Positions 1 to 8,464 of a stretch of DNA of 41,625 bases are shown piece by piece (the first letter of the stretch is position 1; each line of letters starts with the position of its first letter). The notes under the pieces were generated by a model that saw nothing but the letters and a program-made list of their open reading frames with translations, was not told the DNA's origin and did not search any database. Where the stretch lies: contig JAEZIJ010000050.1 in assembly GCA_023436715.1 (NCBI GenBank), forward strand, positions 1-41,625, in the 5' to 3' direction. The DNA is from Acidobacteriota bacterium (GTDB lineage: Bacteria > Acidobacteriota > Terriglobia > Bryobacterales > Bryobacteraceae). Position numbers and translations under genes: made by a program.

Positions 1-43
1 CCCGCAGCGTCTCCAGGTACTGCTCGCGTGAGTGCATGTCCAT
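1..43 (-). CDS. Transposase/integrase-like protein, N-terminal fragment
   Basis: Reading leftward from an ATG at 43, the minus strand encodes M-D-M-H-S-R-E-Q-Y-L-E-T-L-R and runs off the window edge. From memory, this start (MHSREQYLE) is common among integrase-core transposases of Acidobacteria and other soil bacteria, in which a basic helix-turn-helix region follows. Only 14 codons are visible, so no catalytic domain can be seen. A second in-frame ATG lies at 37, and neither start has a strong ribosome binding site. Repeated motifs just inside the window (98-154) would fit the end of a mobile element. The identification rests on recall of the N-terminal motif and is tentative. Confidence 0.4.
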   Translation of the reverse strand, partial: MDMHSREQYLETLR

Positions 44-97
44 TCTGCCGGAGTGTTCGGCAGTTCACGGCAGCTCTGTGCAGCTCACACGTTTCGG

Positions 98-154
98 TCA
101 CATTCTTAGTTGGCGCAACAGGTGCCACTTCAGTCATATTTTACGTGGCGCAAT
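98..154. repeat. Two imperfect direct repeats, possible transposon end
   Basis: Two similar segments lie about 36 bp apart. One starts with TCACATTCTTAG at 98 and the other with TCATATTTTACG at 134, and each ends in TGGCGCAA. Just upstream (59-90) there are three copies of a GCAG(T/C)TC motif. Such repeats are typical of transposase binding sites at element ends, and the adjacent partial gene supports this, but no terminal inverted repeat can be paired because the other end is outside the window. Confidence 0.3.
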
Positions 155-185
155 TCGTACCGGGTCGTTCGGCCTCGTATTGGTG

Positions 186-191
186 TATAAT
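186..191 (+). promoter_or_regulatory. Possible -10 element before the Ig-repeat gene
   Basis: A perfect TATAAT lies about 130 bp before the first Ig-repeat gene. No good -35 hexamer is found 16-18 bp upstream, so this is a weak call. The rest of 192-319 holds nothing that I recognise. Confidence 0.25.
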
Positions 192-319
192 CCCTTCTGC
201 TGTAAGCGGTTGCGGAAATGCGTCTTTGTTTCGAGCAGCTTGCAAAGCCTCGACGCGCCGGCGGAGGTCATCGCCGGATCTCGCACATACCAGCTCAGCG
301 AAAAGGCGAATTGACCTCT

Positions 320-3300
320 ATGCATCTGCGAATCGCATCGATTTCCCTGTTGGTGCTCGTCCTCACCCTCCGTGCCCAGACTCCGCCCGCCAACGTGCTC
401 GGCCAGTTTCCGGCGACCGGTGCGACTGGCGTTGCCATCAATTCGGCTATTGCGATCCGATTCTCCGCTCCGTTCGATTTGTACAACGCCAAGATCACCC
501 TCGCGCAAAAGTCCGGCGGCATCGTTAATTTGACCCGAGACTGGGTATGGGCGGACAACACCTCGGTCGATCTCGTCTACAGGCCCTTCGCCGCACTGGC
601 GCCTTCAACGGCATACACCTTCGCCGTAAGTACCACTGCATTCTCGTACCAGTTCGATTTCACCACGGGGACGAGCCGAGATTCGTTACCTCCCCGCCCC
701 GTGGCGCTCAGCCCCGACCCCGCCGTGCCGGGCGTGAGTCCGTTCGGCCCATTCACCCTACGGATGGACGAGGAGATCGTCTCGGCCACCGGCATCACCG
801 TCATGGACGGAACCGGCTCAGGTGCGGGGGAGGCCGGCCTGCGTCTATCCGCCGACCGCCGCTCCATCGAAATCCGCCCGCAGTTGCCCTACCGCATACC
901 GCCCATCATCCAAATCCGCTTCAATCCGGCCCAGGTGCGCGATTTGGCCGGCAATTATGGAACCGGCGAGCCCGTCACCGCCCGCTACGTCACGAGCCTG
1001 CTCGACGATTCCCGCGGGCCGCGTATCCTCGGAACCTTTCCAGAGGCGGGCGAGGCTAATGTTCCGACGAACGCCATGATCCAGTTGCTGTTCGACCGCG
1101 CCCTGCATGGGCCGTCCATCTCCGGCGGGATCGTTCTCGAGGCGCGCGGAGCGAGTGTCCCGTTCCAGCAGCGGACGTCCGGTTCGGTAGTGATGCTGTC
1201 GGGAGTCACCCTCCTGCCGGAGACCACCTATCGCGTGCGCGTCACCAAGCGCCTGCAGGATGCCACCGGATTGCCATTCGGAGAGGAATCCTCCTGGGAA
1301 TTCACCACCGCGGCCGGGCCGGAGCCCAACCCCACGGAGAGCGCGATTTCCAGTCCCCAGATCCAGGTTTCGCCCGTGCCCGTCAACGCGCGGCTGGTCG
1401 TTCGTTCTCCGCGCAGGCTGCCCTCCTTCACACCCTTACTATTCAGTGAGACTGCGCCCAGCCGGCTGACCGTTTCCGCCAGCCTTCTCCCGGATCGGAG
1501 CACACTTGTTCTGACGCCGCGCGACCCGCTACCTTCCTGGGCCCAGATCAACGTGAACCTCGACATGGTTCGCGACATCACCGGCTTTCCGCAGGGTGTT
1601 GGCGGCCTGAGCTTTACGACCAGCGACGAAGCGGACCAGCGTCCGCCCGAGTTGGTGGCGACCTCGCCCGCCGACGGCGCACAGGACGTGCCCGTGACCA
1701 CCATCCCGCGGTGGGTGCTGAACGAACCGGTCGGTCTGATGACGCCCTCTTCCGCCGTCCGGATCACCAGGGATGGCGAGCCTGTCCTCGGCCAGATGGT
1801 CTTCTACCGCCCTAACTCCTACCTCACGACGGCAGTTGGCGCTAATGCGCTGGAGTTCCGGCCGTCGGCTCCGCTCCAGCCCGGCGCCGACTATGAGATT
1901 GTGCTCGACGGCATCCTCGACCAGGCAGGGAATGCCCTCCCGGCGCGTACGCTCCGTTTCGGCACCGCCGTCGATTCCACTCCTCCGCCAGCGGCGTTCC
2001 GGCTCGTGAGCACGAACGTCGATACAGGCGACCGGGATGCACGCGACACGCTGGTGCTCGAGTACAGCGCTTCACTGCAGCGCGGCAGCGTACAGGCTTC
2101 CGCGACCCTATCCGTCGCACGCCAGTACAGTTCGCCTGTTGTTTTCCAGCATCCGATTCGCACGGAAGTCTCCGGTTCCGTCCTGAATATACTGCCGCTG
2201 GTGCCATGGCCGGCCAGTCGCGAACTCACTCTCAATGTGACCCTCAGCGATATCTGGGGCCGGTCGACCTATTATTCTTCCACGTTTCACACAGCTCGCT
2301 CCGCGGACGACGTCAGGCCCGAGGTGGTATCGGTCACACCTCCCGCCGGCACGCCCATCTCGTCGGGCCAGGGCATCCGGCTGGTCTTTTCGGAACCGAT
2401 GCTGAACGCCAGCCAGACCGATGACGGCCTGTTCGCATCGCAGTCGGGCAGCTCGTCGATACCCTCGATTTATTGGAGCGACGACCGCACCAGCGCAACC
2501 ATCCTTCCCTACTTCCTCAATACCCCGTTTCAGGCCGCGAGTCCCTTGGTGGTCGGGGCCACCTCCGCGCTCGTGGATCTTGCAGGGAACCCCGTCCAGC
2601 CCTTCACGGCCCGGTATCCCATCGCGCAGGATCGGTCCTACCCCGGCGGGCTGCCCGAGATTGTGAGCAGTTGGCCCAAGCGGTCCGGCTCGCCGGCCGA
2701 CCTCCGGGCGCCACTGGTGCTCTACCTTTCAGCCCCCGTCGATGCCGGCCAGCTCAATCGCTCGCTCTGGGTCGTTTCGCCGCTGGGCCGTGCGGCAGGC
2801 GCCTGGGAAGTCTCCGGCGACGGCAGGCTCGCTACTTTCCGGCCCACGGAGCCGTGGCCGGGATCGAGCACGGTACGGCTGACGCAGATCGAGCCGGTCA
2901 TCTCATTGACGTACGGGTTCACTTTCGACACAGCCGCTGCTCCACCGGCGGTGCTCTCCATCGTACGCACGACCCTCCGCGATCAACACCCGGCCAACGC
3001 AGTTATCGAAGTGGAATTCAGCCAGGAAGTGCCCCCCGGTGTCAGTCCGCTGACCCTCTATGTCAGCAAGACCTCCACAACAGAGGTACCGTGCTATGAA
3101 TTCCATCCGCGCCCGCGTGTGCTGCGCCTGATTCCCCGCTTACCGCTACCGGTGGGTGGCTATCTATCGGTCCAGGCGAAACCGGGCAGCGCAGTTGCAG
3201 GGGCGTCATTTGGCGCGACTGTCGGGCCGGAGATGTCCACCGAGCCCACGACACCACGCGCCAAGGCTCCACAACCCGATGCCGAAGTCCCGCGCACCGC

Positions 3301-3898
3301 ACGGCCGTCCATCGTCTTCTCCGCGCGAATCAATGAGCTCAGTCTCACCTCGACTGCCGTCCGGGTCATGGCCGGAAAACAGCTCCTGCGTGTTCAACTG
3401 CTTCCGTCCAACAACGGCAGGGGGGTTACGATATCTCCGTTCGAACCCCTGCCTGCCGGCCAGAGCATAGAGGTAATGATCGATGGATTCGAGGATATGC
3501 TGGGCCGGCGCCTGCCCCGGCTCATCTGGTCGTTCCGCACCGGCTCCTCAATGGATACTGCCGGCCCGTCATTGCTCTATACGAACGCCGCGACCGTCCT
3601 GGATCCGGCTGCGCCTCTGGCCGCCGTATTCGATGAGCCGCTCGACCCGGTTCAGGTCGATAGCTGGTCCACTTCCAGCCCGTACTTCTTTCTCTGGGAG
3701 CTCAGTCCCGATCTACAGACCGTGAGCCTAAGCCGGAGCGGCGGCTGGAGCCGAGGCGAGAGGTATCAAATTTACCCAAGCTACACCGATTTGAGCGGCA
3801 ACAGCTCCCGATCTCTTGTTGATTTCCGTTTCGCCGCCGGGTTCGACCCGGACCGGACCCCGCTCGTCCTTCGCGCCGTTTCGCTCCATGGCGGCTAA
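320..3898 (+). CDS. Secreted multi-Ig-like (SbsA/Big_5) repeat protein, 5' part of frameshifted gene
   Basis: This 1192-residue product starts with a signal peptide (MHLRIASISLLVLVLTLRAQ), which is why the ATG at 320 is preferred over upstream starts. The rest is about eleven Ig-like domains of roughly 100 residues. Each opens with a pattern like 'P..xxxSPADGAxxVP...I.F..P', carries an 'L.P...Y.v.v...D..GN' strand and closes with 'F.T', which is the SbsA Ig-like (Big_5) pattern. Such proteins are exported and structural or adhesive; no catalytic motif is visible. The reading frame stops at 3898 just after a twelfth domain begins (TPLVLRAVS). The continuation, starting late in that domain, lies in another frame from about 3870. 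The two frames together look like one gene of about 17 domains damaged by an internal deletion, or a repeat-collapse assembly error. Confidence 0.85.
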   Translation: MHLRIASISLLVLVLTLRAQTPPANVLGQFPATGATGVAINSAIAIRFSAPFDLYNAKITLAQKSGGIVNLTRDWVWADNTSVDLVYRPFAALAPSTAYTFAVSTTAFSYQFDFTTGTSRDSLPPRPVALSPDPAVPGVSPFGPFTLRMDEEIVSATGITVMDGTGSGAGEAGLRLSADRRSIEIRPQLPYRIPPIIQIRFNPAQVRDLAGNYGTGEPVTARYVTSLLDDSRGPRILGTFPEAGEANVPTNAMIQLLFDRALHGPSISGGIVLEARGASVPFQQRTSGSVVMLSGVTLLPETTYRVRVTKRLQDATGLPFGEESSWEFTTAAGPEPNPTESAISSPQIQVSPVPVNARLVVRSPRRLPSFTPLLFSETAPSRLTVSASLLPDRSTLVLTPRDPLPSWAQINVNLDMVRDITGFPQGVGGLSFTTSDEADQRPPELVATSPADGAQDVPVTTIPRWVLNEPVGLMTPSSAVRITRDGEPVLGQMVFYRPNSYLTTAVGANALEFRPSAPLQPGADYEIVLDGILDQAGNALPARTLRFGTAVDSTPPPAAFRLVSTNVDTGDRDARDTLVLEYSASLQRGSVQASATLSVARQYSSPVVFQHPIRTEVSGSVLNILPLVPWPASRELTLNVTLSDIWGRSTYYSSTFHTARSADDVRPEVVSVTPPAGTPISSGQGIRLVFSEPMLNASQTDDGLFASQSGSSSIPSIYWSDDRTSATILPYFLNTPFQAASPLVVGATSALVDLAGNPVQPFTARYPIAQDRSYPGGLPEIVSSWPKRSGSPADLRAPLVLYLSAPVDAGQLNRSLWVVSPLGRAAGAWEVSGDGRLATFRPTEPWPGSSTVRLTQIEPVISLTYGFTFDTAAAPPAVLSIVRTTLRDQHPANAVIEVEFSQEVPPGVSPLTLYVSKTSTTEVPCYEFHPRPRVLRLIPRLPLPVGGYLSVQAKPGSAVAGASFGATVGPEMSTEPTTPRAKAPQPDAEVPRTARPSIVFSARINELSLTSTAVRVMAGKQLLRVQLLPSNNGRGVTISPFEPLPAGQSIEVMIDGFEDMLGRRLPRLIWSFRTGSSMDTAGPSLLYTNAATVLDPAAPLAAVFDEPLDPVQVDSWSTSSPYFFLWELSPDLQTVSLSRSGGWSRGERYQIYPSYTDLSGNSSRSLVDFRFAAGFDPDRTPLVLRAVSLHGG

Positions 3899-5576
3899 CC
3901 AGCGGTACCGCATCGAGGTGGACGGCTTTCGAGACCAGTTCGACAATGACGTGCCGCCGGCCAGTTCCTCCTTCACCACAGGCGCAGGGACGAGTTATGC
4001 CGCGCTGTCTCTGGTTTCCTCCTCTCCCGCCGACGGCGAAGCCGGAGTGGACCCCGCCACTCCGCTGACACTGACGTTCAACAACTCCCTGCTGCCCTTC
4101 GTCTACCTCGAAGGCGGCCCGCAGTCGAGCCGCGCGATTCCGTTCCGCTACACCACAAGGACCGACGGTCCCGCGCTGATCGTTGCGCCCGAACCGGCCT
4201 GGCCCGGCGCATCGGCGATATCGCTGACCCTCATGAGCCAGACCCACTACGGCTTGCCAACCATTGCCGACCTGACTGGGCGCAAACTAATCAATTCATT
4301 GCGCGTCGGCTTCCGTACTGCGGCCGTCAATGACCCCGTGCCGCCCGTGCTCGAGTCGGTCGAGCCGGCTCCGGGTTCCACTATTCCCGGCGGCAAAGCG
4401 TCGATTTCGCTCCGCTTCTCCAAGCCCGTCGCGATCCCGACGGGCACCCTACAGGTGTTCTACGGCGCGGACAAGGCAAGCGTCGCGGGAGTTTACAGCC
4501 AGGATTTCCGCACGGTGACTTACAATTTGCTGCCACCGCCGAACTCCCGTGTCACCCTCGTGCATGAGGGTGACATCCGCGACAACGCCGACAACCCGAT
4601 GGAGCCGTTTGTTCTCGAGTATCCGACCGGAGAAAGCCTCCCCTTCGGCCCGCCCACAGCTAGGCTGACCGAACCCCAAACATACTCGGGCGTTCCCGCC
4701 GACACCAAAATCACCATCCGCTTCGACCGCGTCATGGACTCGGCTTCCGTGCCGCCCGCCATTCACGTTACACAAGACGGCCAGAATGTCTCCGGGTCCA
4801 TCGAGGTGATCGAGGACGGACGCGCCTACCGGTTCCATCCCGACGCCCCGTTCCAGGCCGGCGCCAGCGTTAAGGTCTTCATTTCCGCCTCGGCGAAAGA
4901 CACGAACGGTCAGGCCTACCGGCCGGATACCACCGGCTATTTGTACTTCTTTGTCGCCACCGGCGGCCCGGGCTCCTTCGCGATCGTCCAGCGCGGCTTC
5001 TACCGCATCGCCCCGGCCGATTCGATTCTCGAGGTGGAGTTCAGCGGCGACCTCGATCCGGCCTCCGTCAACGACTATTCCGTTTGGCTGCGCCGGGGCA
5101 AGGCAATCGTCCCCGGACAAGCCACCGTGCGAGACGGCCGCATCCTTCAATTCACGCCTGCTTTCGAACTCGATCCCGGCGCCGCCTACGTCCTCACTGC
5201 GGGCAGCGCTCTGCGCGACACCGGCGGGCGCACCTTCCATGGACAGGACCTCCAGTTTACGGCCGTGCCCGCGGCCGGCTCCGCCGGCATCGAGTCCGCA
5301 ACCGAAACGGAGTGGGATGGGCGCCCAGCCATCCGCGTCCGGTTTACCGCCCCGGTCAGCCCGCTCGCCGTGCGCGGGCTCCGCCTCGAAGCCGGAGGAG
5401 CAGCCCTGGAAGCGGAAACCCGATCCACCACCGATCTGCGCGAGTTTGTGCTGATTCCGAAACAGCCCGCTCCCGGACTGGAACTCAGTGTAGCCGTCGA
5501 GAATGCGCCGGATTCCAACGGAAGGACCATCCCCCACCGGCGCGCTGTCGTGCGCCGCACCCGGAGCGCACAATGA
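3816..5576 (+). CDS. Multi-Ig-like repeat protein, 3' part of frameshifted gene
   Basis: This frame continues the preceding gene. The coherent part begins near 3870 (FAPFRSMAANQRYRIEVDG), which is the C-terminal third of a Big_5 domain, followed by five more complete domains opening at SLVSSSPADGEAGV, LESVEPAPGSTI, RLTEPQTYSGVP and similar segments. It has no signal peptide and no ribosome binding site near its possible starts (3816 or 3888), so independent translation as an exported protein is unlikely. The end overlaps an ATGA, but the short frame that follows lies antisense to the GH2 gene and is not believed. The product has no sorting motif or membrane anchor at its C-terminus. Confidence 0.75.
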   Translation: MLISVSPPGSTRTGPRSSFAPFRSMAANQRYRIEVDGFRDQFDNDVPPASSSFTTGAGTSYAALSLVSSSPADGEAGVDPATPLTLTFNNSLLPFVYLEGGPQSSRAIPFRYTTRTDGPALIVAPEPAWPGASAISLTLMSQTHYGLPTIADLTGRKLINSLRVGFRTAAVNDPVPPVLESVEPAPGSTIPGGKASISLRFSKPVAIPTGTLQVFYGADKASVAGVYSQDFRTVTYNLLPPPNSRVTLVHEGDIRDNADNPMEPFVLEYPTGESLPFGPPTARLTEPQTYSGVPADTKITIRFDRVMDSASVPPAIHVTQDGQNVSGSIEVIEDGRAYRFHPDAPFQAGASVKVFISASAKDTNGQAYRPDTTGYLYFFVATGGPGSFAIVQRGFYRIAPADSILEVEFSGDLDPASVNDYSVWLRRGKAIVPGQATVRDGRILQFTPAFELDPGAAYVLTAGSALRDTGGRTFHGQDLQFTAVPAAGSAGIESATETEWDGRPAIRVRFTAPVSPLAVRGLRLEAGGAALEAETRSTTDLREFVLIPKQPAPGLELSVAVENAPDSNGRTIPHRRAVVRRTRSAQ

Positions 5577-5605
5577 ATCGTCTGTTCTCGGCGCCGGTGT
5601 GCCGG

Positions 5606-5625
5606 CCGCGCCGCCTTCGGCGCGG
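5606..5625. terminator. Hairpin between convergent genes
   Basis: A perfect 8-bp stem, CCGCGCCG and CGGCGCGG with loop CCTT, lies between the stop of the Ig-repeat gene (5576) and the stop of the minus-strand GH2 gene (5641). There is no real T-tract (TTTGC only). It could serve both directions as a terminator or as a transcript-end stabiliser. Confidence 0.45.
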
Positions 5626-5640
5626 TTTGCACACACAGCC

Positions 5641-8322
5641 TTACTGTGTCACCCTCTTGGCCTTGACGTTCCAGCCGTCCAGTTCGACAACCGGCGCGGT
5701 TGGCTTCGGGCCCTCTTCTTCGTCTTCGAGGTTCCTGCGGCGGCGTGCGGCCTCACTCGCGCTGTACGTCGCCGTTACCTGCCGCGTTTCGCCGGGCAGT
5801 AAGGGGAAGTAGTTGTCCTGCCATAGGACCGGCAGGATCTCCTCCCCGTCCGTTGGCCTGACTACCTTCAGGCGTACCGCGAAGGCGATCGCTTTGCCCG
5901 GGTTGCTCACCGTGACGGTAGTTACAAGGTCACTACCCTCGGGCAGCGTCTTGGCAGTTACGTTCAGGTCTACCTCCGGAAGGCTGTTCAGGGCGGTGTA
6001 ATCGGCGAACGTTTTGGTGGGCGTGTAATACCAGGTAGTCTGGTCCCAATCCAGTGTTTCCGGCTTGGTCGAGAGCCAGTAGAAATTCCGGCTCACCGTG
6101 TTGCCCGCCGCGTCGGCCAGCGCCAGATTCGCAAAGTAAGTCGTGCTGAGGCTTTTCATTTCCGGCAACTCGAAAACGCGTGTGCTGCTGTTTTCAGCAA
6201 CATCGCTGGTGACAGCCTTTGAGAACTTTTCAGTCATGTCGAGGTTGTACACCTTGGCGGTGACTTTGAGGCCGGAGAAAGGCTTCATGTGTGAGTTAAC
6301 CACGACAATGGAGCGGTCGTCGTAAGAGTATTGAACGTGCAGCGGCTCGCAGCCCTTCTTGGCGCCGAAGTAGGAGCCGCCGGGGCGGCCGTACCAATCG
6401 TAAAGGTGCCAGATCATGCTGGGCCAGGCGTTGTTCAGCATCCACTGTATGACCCCCGTGGACGTGAATTTGTTGCGGCCGTATGCTTCGAACATCGCGC
6501 GTTCACCCTCATACGCCATCATCTGCGCCTTGCGGGCGAACTCCTCGACCGAAGCCGGCGCCCCATAGCGTGCGTTGAGAGCTTCGGTGAAAACGCGGAT
6601 ATTGGCGAATACCCCGCCGCCGGCGTGGAAGTCCCATGCGGAGTTGATGGGCCACAGCTTGTCTTCCGACAGCATGCGGCGCAGGCTTTCGATCGGAGGA
6701 GGCGTGGGGCCCGGACCGGTTTCGGTGTTGAAGCCGTGGGCGCCGCCGTTCTTAGTGTCGGTAAGCCAGTACGAAGGAGCGACGTACTCGTAAGGCCCGC
6801 TCATCTTCACGCCCGTCGCCTCGGTCACGTTGGACGGCTTGGCAGTGGCGGACGACTGGTAGGGGTTCGGCCATTCCACCTCCTTGATGACGTCGAGGTA
6901 GATTCGCTCAATCTTCTCCGGCGGCGGCATGTCGCTGGCATTCATCCAGTTGAAGACGGAAGGATGCCGAGCCAGGCGCCGCAACTGATCGCGAAGCGAT
7001 TCAGCGGCGATGCGTTCGTCTTCCCCGTCCCAGCCGTCCCACTGTTCCCAGTGATCGCAGCAGCACCAGCCGGCCATTACGAGTATTCCGTAGCGGTCGC
7101 ACAACTCCAGGAAGTGCGCGTCTTCCAGTTTTCCTTCCAGGCGCACGGTGTTGAGATTCATGTCGAGGACGTACTTCAGCGCGGCTTCCTGGTTTTCCGG
7201 CGTAGAGCGAAGCAGCATATCGAAGCTGTACCCCGCACCGCGAATCAGGATCTTCTTGCCGTTGATGCGGAACAGGCGGTGGCCGTGATCCAGCTCGGAA
7301 GTGACCTCGCGGATGCCGAACCGGATGGAACTGGAATCCGACACATTGCCGCCGGTTTCAAATCGCAGGTCGAGCGGGTAGAGATTCTGCTCGCCGGTCT
7401 GCACGGGCCACCACAGCCTTGGATTCTTGATCTTGAGTTGGGGGAATTGCTCGGGCGTGAAGCGCACGACGCGAGTCTCGCGCGGGCCGAGGCGGACGGG
7501 CTGCGAGAATTCGAGCGACTCGATCTTTCCGCGCAGCACGCCTTCGACCGCGCGGTCCTCCGCGTTCTTCAGTTCAGCCCTGACGGTAAGCTGGGCGAGA
7601 TCGGTGGAGGGCAGGTTGAGGCGGGTTGTGACGCTTGGGAACCGGATGGCTACGGGGCCGGTAGCGGCAATGTAGACGTCGCGCCAAAGCCCCATGTTCT
7701 TGTCCGGCGGCAGCGGATTCCAATCCACGAACGTGACGGCGAGATCGTGCGGCATCGGAGGAAAGACCTCGATGGCCAGGGAGTTGGTGTCGCCGGGCCG
7801 GGCCGCGGCGGTGACGTTGAACTCGAACAAGCGCATCGCTCCCGCCATGTCATCGGCCGATGCAATACGCCGGCCGTTCAGCCACACATTGGCGCGGAAG
7901 CTGATTCCGTCGAAGCCGAGCCACAGGGACTTGCCCTTGTAATGGTCGGGAAGCTTGAAATCCGTGCGGTACCACCAGGAATGCCGGAAGGGGCTGTCGG
8001 GCGGCATGAGCACGTTGGAGAAATTGGTGCCTGGGGGATAGGAGGTGCCTGGGATCGACCGCAAGCTCATGCCGTTATAGGGCTCCGGGTAGACGCGAGC
8101 CTGGATCAGCGCGTTGAGCACGGTCGAGGGCAGCGTCGCAGGATACCATCCGCGCGGCTTGAACCACGGCGTCGAAAGAACGTCGCCGGTGTTCTGTACC
8201 TCGGCGGACGACTGTATGGTCCAGCCTTGGCGCAACAGCAGGCGCGGCTCTTGCGCCGCCGGCGACAGGGAAACAAGGAGACTTACGGCAAGGGGTAACA
8301 GGAGAATTCGCGAGTTAGACAT
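5641..8322 (-). CDS. csxA: Glycoside hydrolase family 2, exo-beta-D-glucosaminidase type
   Basis: This 893-residue exported enzyme has a signal peptide at residues 1-23. A GH2 sugar-binding sandwich follows (about 110-220, with WLNGRRIA and MGLWRDVYI), then an Ig-like domain (225-340), a TIM barrel (345-660) and C-terminal sandwich domains. Most GH2 enzymes carry an Asn-Glu acid/base pair. Here the equivalent place reads NWMNASDMPPPE, giving Asp464, and the nucleophile is Glu534 in GFNTETGPG. This Ser-Asp form marks the exo-beta-glucosaminidase (chitosan) subfamily, in which Asp and Glu are the catalytic pair. It would release glucosamine from chitosan ends, probably in the periplasm or outside the cell. 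A GGAGG site precedes the ATG. It is divergent from a hydrolase/deacetylase operon, which fits amino-polysaccharide breakdown. Confidence 0.85.
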   Translation of the reverse strand: MSNSRILLLPLAVSLLVSLSPAAQEPRLLLRQGWTIQSSAEVQNTGDVLSTPWFKPRGWYPATLPSTVLNALIQARVYPEPYNGMSLRSIPGTSYPPGTNFSNVLMPPDSPFRHSWWYRTDFKLPDHYKGKSLWLGFDGISFRANVWLNGRRIASADDMAGAMRLFEFNVTAAARPGDTNSLAIEVFPPMPHDLAVTFVDWNPLPPDKNMGLWRDVYIAATGPVAIRFPSVTTRLNLPSTDLAQLTVRAELKNAEDRAVEGVLRGKIESLEFSQPVRLGPRETRVVRFTPEQFPQLKIKNPRLWWPVQTGEQNLYPLDLRFETGGNVSDSSSIRFGIREVTSELDHGHRLFRINGKKILIRGAGYSFDMLLRSTPENQEAALKYVLDMNLNTVRLEGKLEDAHFLELCDRYGILVMAGWCCCDHWEQWDGWDGEDERIAAESLRDQLRRLARHPSVFNWMNASDMPPPEKIERIYLDVIKEVEWPNPYQSSATAKPSNVTEATGVKMSGPYEYVAPSYWLTDTKNGGAHGFNTETGPGPTPPPIESLRRMLSEDKLWPINSAWDFHAGGGVFANIRVFTEALNARYGAPASVEEFARKAQMMAYEGERAMFEAYGRNKFTSTGVIQWMLNNAWPSMIWHLYDWYGRPGGSYFGAKKGCEPLHVQYSYDDRSIVVVNSHMKPFSGLKVTAKVYNLDMTEKFSKAVTSDVAENSSTRVFELPEMKSLSTTYFANLALADAAGNTVSRNFYWLSTKPETLDWDQTTWYYTPTKTFADYTALNSLPEVDLNVTAKTLPEGSDLVTTVTVSNPGKAIAFAVRLKVVRPTDGEEILPVLWQDNYFPLLPGETRQVTATYSASEAARRRRNLEDEEEGPKPTAPVVELDGWNVKAKRVTQ

Positions 8323-8360
8323 TCGAGGTCCTCCTTTTGCAGTCCGGCAACAACGCGCTG

Positions 8361-8366
8361 ATTATA
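8361..8366 (-). promoter_or_regulatory. Possible -10 element for the GH2 gene
   Basis: Read on the minus strand this is a perfect TATAAT, 38 bp before the GH2 start codon. No convincing -35 hexamer is found at 17 bp. The position in a short divergent spacer is the main support. Confidence 0.3.
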
Positions 8367-8464
8367 TCGCAAGCGTATCCAAACCGAGCTTACGATTTCT
8401 ATGCTTGCAGTTTTACTTGACATCGCGGAGAATCGATTCTGGAAATTCCGGAGGTGCCGAGGCC

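Noticed and set aside
4449..5636. Minus-strand frame of 395 codons opposite the Ig-repeat gene
   Set aside because: No family motif or ribosome site; the plus strand carries coherent Ig-like domains throughout.
5573..5812. Short frame starting at the ATGA after the Ig-repeat gene
   Set aside because: It passes through the hairpin and the GH2 stop region in antisense, and its product has no recognisable content.
6331..8298. Long open frame of 655 codons on the plus strand
   Set aside because: It lies antisense to the GH2 gene, whose motifs and ribosome site are clear; its composition is Arg/Gly/Val-rich noise typical of GC-rich antisense frames.
8417..8422. Perfect TTGACA before the double-barrel gene
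   Set aside because: No -10 box is found at 15-19 bp downstream, so it was not called as a promoter.
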